NCBI GenBank assembly: GCA_036381125.1
Contig: DASVDK010000170.1
Span: 1 to 18,335 of the forward strand
Reading direction: 5' to 3'
DNA length: 18,335 bases
From: DASVDK01 sp036381125 [NCBI: Thermodesulfobacteriota bacterium]
GTDB lineage: Bacteria > DASVDK01
Below are positions 5,276 to 14,176 of this stretch, piece by piece. The position numbers and the translations under genes were made by a program. Within the stretch, counting starts at the first letter, position 1. Each line of letters starts with the position of its first letter. The notes beneath the pieces are model-generated. The model ran no database searches. It was not told the DNA's origin and saw nothing but the letters and a program-made list of their open reading frames with translations.

Positions 5276-6817
5276 CTAGGAGGCCTCGGGTTCCGGAAGG
5301 GCGCGGTCGGCGTCGAGGGGGGAGAGGAGGGCGATGCGGTTGCGGCCGCGCGCCTTCGCCCGGTAGGCGGCCCGGTCGGCCGCCTCGACGAGCGCGTCGA
5401 GCGTCGCGCCGTCGCGCGGGTGCGAGGCGACGCCGATGGAGACCGTGAGCGGCACGCGCGCGCCGTGGTGCTCGAGGTCGATCGCCTCGACCTCGTGGCG
5501 GATTCGCTCGGCGACCGTCGCGGCCGACTCCGGCCCGGCGTCGGGCAGGGCGAGGAGGAACTCGTCGCCGCCGTACCGCGCGGCGATGTCGCCGGCCCGG
5601 GTGGCGCTCGCGATGATGCGGCCCACCTCGCGCAGCGCCACGTCGCCCACCATGTGGCCGCTCTCGTTGTTGATCTGGCGGAGGTTGTCCACGTCGAGCA
5701 TGAGCAGCGAGAAGGGTCGGCCGGCCGCCTGCGCCCGCTCGAGCGCGGCTCCCAGGGTCTCCTGGAGGTAGCGGACGTTGAAGAGCCCGGTCAGGGGATC
5801 GGTGAGCGCCGACCGGAGGGCCGACTGGTGCAGCTCGGCGTTCTCGAGGGCGACGGCGGTGAAGGCCGCGAGCGCCTCGAGGCTGCGCACGTCGCGCGCG
5901 CCGATCGCGCCAGCCTCCCGGCGCGCGCCGCCCTGCCGCTTCGTCACCTCGATGGCCCCGCGCACGCGGCCGGCCGCCACGAGCGGGATCGCCGCGGCCG
6001 CCGGACCGGCCGGGCCCCCGGGACCGAGGACCGGGCGGCCGGTGCGGACCGCGTCGGCGAGGAGCGACGCCTCGGCCAGCGGGCGGCTCTCGATGGTCGG
6101 GTCCCCCGCGCGACGGACGAGCAGGCGGTCGCCCGTGACGAGCGCGATGCGCGCCTCGGCGTGGCCGAGGCGCTCGCGCACCAGGACCAGGACCCGCCCG
6201 AGGAGGACCTCCGGATCGAGGATGGCGGTGAGCTCGTGCGCCATGGAGTTGATGGCCGACAGCTCCTGGACCCGGCGGTCGTGCTCGCGGACGAGCGCCC
6301 GGCGCTCGACCTGCATCCGCACGGCCGCCAGGGCGACCGAGGCGAGGATCGCCAGGCGCAGCATCACCGACCCGGCGTCGACCGGCGGGCCGTGCAGGAC
6401 GGTCGCCAGCAGGTACCCGATGGCCGCCGCCGGGCCGGCGGCGAGCGTCGCGACCGGCTCGCGCAGGGCGAGCGGCGTCAGGAACGCGGCGAGGTAGAGC
6501 GAGAAGGCCGGACTCTCCCCGCCGCCCGTCGCGGCGACGAGGATGGAGGCGAGCGCCACGTCGAGGAGGAGGCTTGCCCAGGCGAGCGCCCGGCCGCGGC
6601 CCGGCCCCACCCACCGGTAGGCGAGCGCCGCGATCGCGCCCGCCGACAGACCGAGCGCAAGGACCGGCACGGCGAGGTGCGAGCCGCCGGAGAGGGGGAG
6701 CGTGCCGGCAGCCAGGAGCACGCTGCCGACGCCGCGCTCGGCGAGCATCCGACGCGCACGGGCATCGAGCACTTCGGCGGCGCGGCTCGGCTGTCCTCCA
6801 TCGATGACGCGACGCAC
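5276..6817 (-). CDS. Membrane-bound GAF-GGDEF diguanylate cyclase
   Basis: It makes the second messenger cyclic di-GMP from two GTP at the inner membrane. The 513 residues contain about five or six TM helices (roughly 30-170, for example 47-70, 77-97, 121-143 and 150-170). A short linker helix (about 170-195) and a GAF-like domain (about 197-328) follow. The C-terminal GGDEF domain (about 335-498) starts ALTDPLTGLFNVRYL. The active site is the intact GGDEF at 416-420, with metal-binding D375 in LDVDNLRQINNESGH. The inhibitory I-site RxxD is present as RAGD (407-410), five residues before GGDEF, so product feedback is expected. Start GTG 6817 is chosen because GGAGAGGG lies upstream at Shine-Dalgarno distance. 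The frame stays open to 7225, but that stretch is Arg/Pro-rich and overlaps the divergent promoter region. No EAL domain is present. The signal sensed by the GAF and TM parts is unknown. Confidence 0.92.
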   Translation of the reverse strand: MRRVIDGGQPSRAAEVLDARARRMLAERGVGSVLLAAGTLPLSGGSHLAVPVLALGLSAGAIAALAYRWVGPGRGRALAWASLLLDVALASILVAATGGGESPAFSLYLAAFLTPLALREPVATLAAGPAAAIGYLLATVLHGPPVDAGSVMLRLAILASVALAAVRMQVERRALVREHDRRVQELSAINSMAHELTAILDPEVLLGRVLVLVRERLGHAEARIALVTGDRLLVRRAGDPTIESRPLAEASLLADAVRTGRPVLGPGGPAGPAAAAIPLVAAGRVRGAIEVTKRQGGARREAGAIGARDVRSLEALAAFTAVALENAELHQSALRSALTDPLTGLFNVRYLQETLGAALERAQAAGRPFSLLMLDVDNLRQINNESGHMVGDVALREVGRIIASATRAGDIAARYGGDEFLLALPDAGPESAATVAERIRHEVEAIDLEHHGARVPLTVSIGVASHPRDGATLDALVEAADRAAYRAKARGRNRIALLSPLDADRALPEPEAS

Positions 6818-7101
6818 GTCGATCCCGCCCTCTCCGCTGGTCCCGCGCCTTCGACGGCAGCCCCGCGCCGGCGATTTGGCGCCTGGTGACGCAAACCGCG
6901 GAGGCCCGCTCCGGGCCCGCCTCCCCGGCGCCGTGCGAACCACCGAATCCCCGGACGCGTCGCTCGTCCTAACTCCTCGATACCACCGGCCGCGCGGGAA
7001 AAGGTGCAACGCGCGTGCCACGGTGTGATCCCGCCCACGGGCCCCTTTGATCGGGCCCGCGGGTCGTGCTAGGCTCTGGACCTCTTGCAGTCGGACGGTG
7101 C
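6818..7101. other. Divergent intergenic region between the GGDEF gene and the DUF4175 operon
   Basis: These 284 bases hold no convincing coding sequence. Visible content is the sigma70-like promoter for the rightward operon (7047-7075) and a GC-rich inverted repeat GGAGGC...GCCTCC (6900-6905 and 6919-6924, 13 bases between). A locally AT-richer patch near 6975-7015 includes TTGCACC on the minus strand, but I could not place a matching -10 for the leftward gene. Confidence 0.6.
7047..7075 (+). promoter_or_regulatory. Sigma70-type promoter with extended -10, driving the DUF4175-MoxR-VWA operon
   Basis: TTGATC (7047-7052) and TAGGCT (7070-7075) are separated by exactly 17 bases. TGC just before the -10 hexamer makes an extended -10 element. 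Transcription would start near 7082, about 20 bases before ATG 7102. Position, spacing and orientation all fit; the function is inferred. Confidence 0.5.
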
Positions 7102-10100
7102 ATGACGGAGTCACGACTGAACGCGCACGGGACAGGCGCAGCCGCGCAGGTCCAGCGGTTCGCCCGGCGGGTCGCGCGGCGCCTGCGGGGGGTCGCTGCG
7201 CTCGACGGGGCCCTGACGCTCGCAACGGTCGCGTTCGCTGTCCTCCTTGCCGGCACCGCCGTCAAGCCCGCCGTCACCTTCTTCCGCTACGCTCCGGTCG
7301 TCTTCGCCGCCGTCGGTCTCTGCGCCCTCGCCTGGGGCGCCGCCCTGCTGCTGCGCGCGCTCCTCGCCCGCGTGCCGCTCGTCCGCGCCGCGCGTCTCGT
7401 CGAGACGCGACACCCGGAGCTCAGGAGCGACCTCACCAGCGCGCTCGAGCTGGCGCGCGTCCCCGACGCGGACTTCGCGCGTTACGGCACGTCGCGCCCG
7501 CTGGTGGACGCCCTCGAGCGGAGGGCGGCCCAGGGGGTGGCGGGGCTCGACCCCGCGGCCATCGCGCCGGCCGGCCCGCTGGCCGGCCGCCTCTGGCTCC
7601 CCGCGGCGCTCGGCGCCGTCACGGCGGCCGTCGCGGTGGTGTCGCCGGCCCTCCTCGCCGACTCGGCCAGGGCGCTGGTGAACCCGCTCGCCTTCGTGCC
7701 GGCCGACACGCTGGTGCTCGACGTCTCGCCGGGTGACGCCACGGTGCTGCGCGGCTCGCCCGTCACCATCCGGGTGCGCGCGGCCGGGCGGGTGCCCGAC
7801 CGGGTGGAGGTTGCGCTCTTCGCGGCCGACGCGGCTGCGCGTCCCGATCGCGAACCGCCGCCGCAGTCCCGCCTCGCCGCGCGGCCGGCCGGCGACGGCC
7901 TCTTCGTGGTCGGGCCGTTCCCGGCCGAGCGGAGCCTCGGCTATCGGGCGCAGGCCGACGGCACGGCGTCGCGGACGTTCCGCCTCACGGTCGAGGAGGC
8001 GCCGGAGGTCGGCCGGATCGTCGCTACCTACCACTATCCCGCGTATCTCGCGATGACCGACCGCACAGTCGAGGGCGGCACCGTCGAGGCCTACCGCGGC
8101 ACCGAGGTCCGGCTCGCGATGACGGCGAACAAGCCGATCGCGCGCGCGCGCGTGGTCTTCGACGACGGCAGCGCGGTGCCGGTCGAGGTCGACCCGAACG
8201 GCGACGGCACGGCGCTCGCGGCAACCTTCGTCGTGACCGGCGAGGGCGGCTACCGGGTGATCCTCACCGACAGGGCCGGGTTCGACACGCCGGAGCCGAT
8301 CCGGTACGAGATCCGCGTCATTCCCGACGACGCCCCGACCGCCGAGATCGCCAGTCCGGCCACCGACCTCACCGTCGACCAGGGCGACACGGTGCGCGTC
8401 GAGTGGCGCGCGAGCGACGACATCGCCCTCGGACGGGTCGACCTGGTGTTCGAGGCGGGGCAGGGGGAGCAGCGGATCGCGCTGGCACGGCCCCGGGCCG
8501 GCCAGAGGCCGACGCGCCTCGCGGGCCGTCACGACTGGCGGCTGGGGACCCTCGGGCTCCCACCCGGCGCGCGGGTCGCGTACTACGTCGAGGCGCGCGA
8601 CACCGACGTGATCTCGGGGCCCAAGACGGGCGTCTCGCAGACCTATTACCTCCAGATCCGCTCGCGCGAGCAGGACCACGAGCAGCTCAGGGCCGACCAG
8701 CGGGAGATCGCCGATCAGCTCCTCGACGCCCTCGGCGACCAGCTCGAGCGCGAGGCGGCGGCCGAGGTCGGACGGACCGCCGAGGCGGCCGAGAAGGGGC
8801 GCGCGCTCGACGAGCGGCTCGATCGGGTCGAGCGGCAGCTCGAGGCGGCGCTGGCGCGCGCCGCCGAGGACCCGCTGGCCGACGCGACGCAGCTCTTCGA
8901 CCTGAACCTGCTCAGGAGCCACCTCGGGCAGGTGCGCGAGGAGGCCGCCCGGGCCGGCACCGATCCCGCACGCCAGCCCGACGTGACCCGCGAGCTCGAG
9001 CAGCTCGCGACGTTCGCCGACGAGATCGGCAAGCGGGGCGAGATGCAGGACCTCGTCCGACGCGGGCGCGAACTCATGGAGGCGCAGACCGGCCTCCTCG
9101 ACCGGCTCGAGCGGGAGAAGGGCAAGGCGCTCGACCCGAAGACGCGCGCGGAGCTCGAGCAGGCGCTCAGGGACATCGAGGCGCAACTGCGCAAGCTGGC
9201 CGAGCAGCTCGCCCGCATGCCGCAGAGCCTGCCCGACGAGTTCGTGAACAGCGAGGCGATGAACGCGCTCGAGATGCAGGACATGGCCGACGCCCTCGAG
9301 CAGCTTCGCGAGGCGATCCGCCAGGGCGACGCCGAGAAGGCCCGCGAGCTGGCGCGCCAGCTCGCCCAGCAGCTCAATCAGATGATGGCGGCGCTCGACG
9401 GCGCGCAGGGCGAGAGCCAGCAGGCCGACGCGGGCGGCCAGCAGATGGCCCGCCAGATGCAGCGGCAGCAGAACCGGCTCCAGGAGCTGGCCCGCGAGCA
9501 GCGCGACATCGTGAACCGCACCGAGGAGATCGACCGCCGGGCGGCCGACCGCCTGGCCGCGGTGCAGCAGCGCGAGTGGAGCGCCTTCGAGCAGCGAGCC
9601 CGCCAGCGGCTCGACCAGCTCGCGGAGCGCTCCCGCGAGGCGCAGCGCCAGGCGGCGCGGCAGGGGGTGCTCGACGCGCAGCAGTACTTCCAGCAGCGCG
9701 CGCTCCAGGACGCCATCCGCGACGCCCGCGACCGGCTCGACCAGCGGCAGGCCCAGGCGCTGCGCCAGTCGCTCGAGGGGGCGCGCGATCAGCTTCGCCG
9801 CGCGCCGATGCTCCCGGAAGCCGCCGAGGAGGCGGCGGCGCTCGACCGCCTGGCCCAGGAGCTGGCGCGGCTCGGCGACGCGAGCCGCACCCTCACGGCC
9901 GACGAGCGCGAGCAGCTCCGGCAGCTCGCCGAGCGGCAGCGGTCGGTGGGGCAGGCCACGGAGCAGCTCCGGCAGGAGATGGACGACCTCGCCGCCAACC
10001 TGCCGATGCTCGGGCCGCAGCTCGGCCGCGCCCTGCGCGAGGCGGTGCCGTTCATGGGCGAGGCGCAGGACCGCCTGGGCGAGCGCGACGCGCGCGGCGC

Positions 10101-10467
10101 CGTCCCGCCCGAGCGCGAGGCGCTCAAGCGGCTCCAGCGCGCGCAGCAGGCCATGCGCAACGCGCAGCAGATGATGGCCCAGCGGGGCCAGATGCGCGGC
10201 ATGAGCGCGCCGCAGATGGCCGGCCGCCAGCCGGGCGGCATGATGATGCCCGACGGGCAGGAGGGACGCGAGGGGCGGATGCCGCGCGTCGACCAGCGGA
10301 TCGGCGGCCGGGCCGGGGCTTCCACCCGCGACTTCAAGCTGCCCGGCCGCGACGACTACCAGGTGCCCCGCGTCTACCGGGAGCAGGTCATCGAGGCGCT
10401 CAAGGAGCCGGTGCCCGAGGCCTATCGCCGGAAGGTGGAGCGCTACTTCAAGAACCTGACGGAATGA
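7102..10467 (+). CDS. DUF4175-family giant membrane protein with beta-rich domains and a Gln-rich coiled coil
   Basis: The 1121-residue protein opens a seven-gene operon. It has three TM helices (about 37-54, 64-86 and 164-186), a beta-rich Ig-like region (about 195-510) and, from about 515 to 1030, an extremely long charged, Gln/Arg/Glu/Ala-rich helical region predicted by eye as coiled coil. A Met/Gly/Gln-rich linker (about 1030-1075, including QRGQMRGMSAPQMAG) and a conserved-looking C-terminus (VPRVYREQVIEALKEPVPEAYRRKVERYFKNL) follow. This layout matches DUF4175 proteins found next to MoxR/VWA genes; their function is not established. ATG 7102 is preferred over an upstream GTG at 7066 because the promoter -10 covers that GTG. 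The stop overlaps the next start in ATGA (10464-10467). I infer a scaffold role. The beta-rich part could stand in for BatD of Bat operons. Confidence 0.8.
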   Translation: MTESRLNAHGTGAAAQVQRFARRVARRLRGVAALDGALTLATVAFAVLLAGTAVKPAVTFFRYAPVVFAAVGLCALAWGAALLLRALLARVPLVRAARLVETRHPELRSDLTSALELARVPDADFARYGTSRPLVDALERRAAQGVAGLDPAAIAPAGPLAGRLWLPAALGAVTAAVAVVSPALLADSARALVNPLAFVPADTLVLDVSPGDATVLRGSPVTIRVRAAGRVPDRVEVALFAADAAARPDREPPPQSRLAARPAGDGLFVVGPFPAERSLGYRAQADGTASRTFRLTVEEAPEVGRIVATYHYPAYLAMTDRTVEGGTVEAYRGTEVRLAMTANKPIARARVVFDDGSAVPVEVDPNGDGTALAATFVVTGEGGYRVILTDRAGFDTPEPIRYEIRVIPDDAPTAEIASPATDLTVDQGDTVRVEWRASDDIALGRVDLVFEAGQGEQRIALARPRAGQRPTRLAGRHDWRLGTLGLPPGARVAYYVEARDTDVISGPKTGVSQTYYLQIRSREQDHEQLRADQREIADQLLDALGDQLEREAAAEVGRTAEAAEKGRALDERLDRVERQLEAALARAAEDPLADATQLFDLNLLRSHLGQVREEAARAGTDPARQPDVTRELEQLATFADEIGKRGEMQDLVRRGRELMEAQTGLLDRLEREKGKALDPKTRAELEQALRDIEAQLRKLAEQLARMPQSLPDEFVNSEAMNALEMQDMADALEQLREAIRQGDAEKARELARQLAQQLNQMMAALDGAQGESQQADAGGQQMARQMQRQQNRLQELAREQRDIVNRTEEIDRRAADRLAAVQQREWSAFEQRARQRLDQLAERSREAQRQAARQGVLDAQQYFQQRALQDAIRDARDRLDQRQAQALRQSLEGARDQLRRAPMLPEAAEEAAALDRLAQELARLGDASRTLTADEREQLRQLAERQRSVGQATEQLRQEMDDLAANLPMLGPQLGRALREAVPFMGEAQDRLGERDARGAVPPEREALKRLQRAQQAMRNAQQMMAQRGQMRGMSAPQMAGRQPGGMMMPDGQEGREGRMPRVDQRIGGRAGASTRDFKLPGRDDYQVPRVYREQVIEALKEPVPEAYRRKVERYFKNLTE

Positions 10468-12133
10468 CGCACGCGAACCCTTGCTGCCTCGCCCTGAGCC
10501 GTCGAGCCGCGCTGCGGGCCCTTCTCGGCTTCCCGGCCCTCGTCCTCGCGCCCCGACTGGCAGCCGCCACGCAGAACCCCGGCATCGCGATCCCCCTCGA
10601 CGCGGGGCGCGGCCGCGCCGGCGTGCACCAGGAGGTCATCGCCGAGGTCGACGCGCTCCTCGACCGCTGGCGCCCCGACCAGGCCCGGCAGCGGCTGGCG
10701 CCGCTCCTCGATCGGGCGCCCCGCGACCCGGCGGTGCGGGCCGCGGCCGCGCGCATCGCCTTCTACGCCGGTGACTACGCCGAGGCGGTGAAGCTGGCCG
10801 ACGGCGTCTCCACCGCGGCCGAGCTCGACTGGCTCGCGACCACGCGGGACACGGTGGCGGCGTTCGCCGCCGCCGAGAGCCGCCACTTCGTCCTGCGGCA
10901 CGACCGGCGCGACGCCATCCTCGTCGAGCCGACGCTCGAGGCGCTCGAGCGCGGCTACGAGCTGCTCGAGACGAGCTTCCGCTTCACGCCGCCGGCGGGG
11001 AAGGTTCGGGTCGAGCTCTACCCCGACGCGCGGAGCTTCTACCCCACGACCGGCCTGTCGCGCCGCGACATCGAGGCGTCGGGCGCCGTCGGGCTCTGCA
11101 TCTTCAACAAGATCATGCTCCTGTCGCCGCGCGCCCTGCTCCAGGGCTACCGGTGGCAGGACGCGGTCGTCCACGAGTACGTGCACTACGCCGTGGTGCA
11201 CCTCACGGCCAACACGGCGCCCATCTGGGTGCACGAGGGGATCGCCAAGTACTACGAGACCCGATGGCGGGCCCCGCGATCGCTCTACCTGCAGCCGGTG
11301 CAGCGCACGCTGCTCGCCGAGGCGGTGGCGTCGGGCCGCTTCGTCGGCTTCGCCGAGATGGAGCCCTCGCTCGTGAAGCTGCCCGGGCCGCGCGAGGTGC
11401 AGCTCGCCTACGCGCAGGGGGCCTCGGCGGTGGAGTTCCTCGAGGCCGAGGCGGGGCCCGACGCCCTGCCGCGGCTCTTCGCCGCGATGGCGCAGCTGCC
11501 CAAGGCCGGCGCGGCCGTCCGCGGCATCGAGCAGCTCCTCGGCGTCCCCTTCGCGGAGTTCGAGCGGCGCTGGCGCGCCTTCGTGGCGCAGAAGGGGCTC
11601 GACCCGGTGCCCGGCATCGAGCTGCCGGCCTACCACGTGAAGGAGGGGATCCGCGCCGAAGGGGGCGAGGCGGCCGACGAGGCGCTCGAGCTGCAGCTCC
11701 TGCGCAACGCCGCCGCGCGCACCCACGCGCGGCTCGGCGACCGGCTGCGCGAGCGGGGGCGGCTCGCACCCGCCATCATGGAGTACAGGAAGGCGGTCGA
11801 GAAGGGCCCGCCGTCGGCGACGCTCCTCACGCGCCTCGGCAGCGCGCTCGCCGGCGCCGGCCGGCGCGACGAGGCGCGCGAGGCGCTCGGCCGGGTGACG
11901 AGCCTCTACCCCGACTACCCCTCCGCCTACGTCGTGCTGGGCCGGCTCGAGCTGGCCGAGCGGCGCTACCAGGCGGCCGTCGCGGCCTTCCGCGAGGCGC
12001 TGGCCATCAACCCCTTCGACCCGACCCCGCACGCGGGGCTCGCGGTCGCCCTCCGCGCGCAGGGCCACGGCCCCGAGGCGGACGAGGCCGACCGCACCGC
12101 GCGGGCCCTCGGCTTCACCGGAGAGCTGGAACC

Positions 12134-12137
<4 letters not shown>
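10464..12137 (+). CDS. Exported peptidase MA-like metalloprotease with C-terminal TPRs
   Basis: A 557-residue probable zinc-dependent gluzincin protease. The N-terminus carries a twin-arginine-type signal ([20 protein letters not shown]13-R14) with likely cleavage near residue 36 (LAAA/TQ). A helical repeat region follows (about 50-135). The peptidase MA-like domain has HEYVH (H237, E238, H241) and the downstream glutamate in WVHEG (E258), 17 residues after the second histidine: the complete gluzincin zinc and catalytic set. The C-terminal 130 residues hold TPR-like repeats (for example [34 protein letters not shown] and [19 protein letters not shown]). The start overlaps the upstream stop (ATGA) and the stop overlaps the MoxR start (GTGA), so translation is probably coupled. 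Export of a folded metalloenzyme through Tat is inferred from the signal. The substrate is unknown. Confidence 0.87.
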
Positions 12138-13192
<1,055 letters not shown>

Positions 13193-13200
13193 GGCGGGCG

Positions 13201-14172
13201 GTGGCGTTCGCGGGGATCGGCCGAGGGAGGGCGCCGACGCGCGCCGGGGTCGACCGGCTCCGGGCCGAGGCGATGGCGCGGCTCGGCCGGCTCGAGTTCC
13301 GCGCGCGCGAGGTCGTGGAGGGGATGATCTCGGGCCGTCACCGCAGCCCCTTCCGCGGCATCTCGGTGGAGTTCTCCGAGCACCGCGAGTACGTGCCCGG
13401 CGACGAGCTCAAGCACGTCGACTGGAAGGCCTTCGGCAAGTTCGACCGGTTCTTCATCAAGGAGTACGAGGACGAGACGAACCTCCGCTGCTACCTCGTC
13501 CTCGACGCGTCGGCGTCCATGGCCTACGGCCTGCCCGACCCGGGACTGCCCGACCCCCCGCGAGGGAAGACCGCGCTGCCCAAGTTCGAGTACGCGGCGC
13601 TCCTGGCCGCCTCGCTCGCGACGCTGCTCCTCCGGCAGCAGGACGCCGTGGGGCTCCTGCCGCTCGGCGGCGAGTCGGTGAGGCCGCTGCCGGCGCGCGG
13701 CAGCCGGGCGCAGCTCACCGCCCTCGTCGCGGCGCTCGAGGCAACGGTGCCCGGCGGCCGGGCGCCGCTCCCGACCCTCGTGCCGGAGATCCTGCCGCAG
13801 ATCAAGCGCCGGAGCCTCGTCTGCGTGATCTCCGACCTCCTGCCCTCGGGGGCGGACGACGAGGCGGCCTACCTGTCCGCCGTCCGGGCCATCCGCCACC
13901 GCAAGAACGAGGTGGTCGTGTTCCACGTGCTCCACCCGGCGGAGATCGACTTCCCGTTCCGCGACCTCACGACCTTCGAGGACGCCGAGAACCCCGAGTC
14001 CCGCCTCGTGGCCGACCCCGCGGCCGTCCGCGCGGAGTACCGGGCGGCGCTCGAGGCCGCCATCGCCCGCTACCGGAAGGAGTGCCTCGCCGCCGGGGTC
14101 GACTACGTGCTCTGCCGCACCGACGAGCCGGTCGACCGGGTGCTCGTCCCGTACCTCGCGATGCGAGGCTGA
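13201..14172 (+). CDS. DUF58 protein with VWA-like fold (MoxR partner)
   Basis: A 323-residue protein without TM helices. The DUF58 signature is complete: SVEFSEHREYVPGDELKHVDW (about 55-75), then FFIKEYEDETNLRCYLVLDASASM, which contains the MIDAS-like DxSxS (D102, S104, S106). A further aspartate lies in the VCVISDLLPS strand. DUF58 proteins are known companions of MoxR ATPases and probably link the ATPase to membrane VWA proteins. GTG 13201 starts 8 bases after the MoxR stop, with GAGGTAGGG just upstream. ATG 13273 (MARLGRLEF) with GAGGCG upstream is a plausible alternative. The first 20 residues are Arg/Gly-rich. The gene for the BatA-like partner starts 4 bases after the stop. Confidence 0.93.
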   Translation: MAFAGIGRGRAPTRAGVDRLRAEAMARLGRLEFRAREVVEGMISGRHRSPFRGISVEFSEHREYVPGDELKHVDWKAFGKFDRFFIKEYEDETNLRCYLVLDASASMAYGLPDPGLPDPPRGKTALPKFEYAALLAASLATLLLRQQDAVGLLPLGGESVRPLPARGSRAQLTALVAALEATVPGGRAPLPTLVPEILPQIKRRSLVCVISDLLPSGADDEAAYLSAVRAIRHRKNEVVVFHVLHPAEIDFPFRDLTTFEDAENPESRLVADPAAVRAEYRAALEAAIARYRKECLAAGVDYVLCRTDEPVDRVLVPYLAMRG

Positions 14173-14176
14173 CGCC

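Noticed and set aside
6818-7225. N-terminal extension of the GGDEF frame to 7225
   Set aside because: The added residues are Arg/Pro-rich, would overlap the divergent operon start and its promoter, and a ribosome binding site supports GTG 6817.
7111-9186. 691-codon minus-strand frame antisense to the DUF4175 gene, and similar long antisense frames at 10443-12161 and 13967-16000
   Set aside because: Low-complexity Arg/Gly/Val translations without domains, opposite genes with clear families and a consistent operon layout.
8403-10463. Upstream extension of the peptidase frame inside the DUF4175 gene
   Set aside because: The translation before 10464 is Arg/Ala/Pro-rich shadow sequence. The Tat-type signal peptide and the ATGA overlap place the start at 10464.
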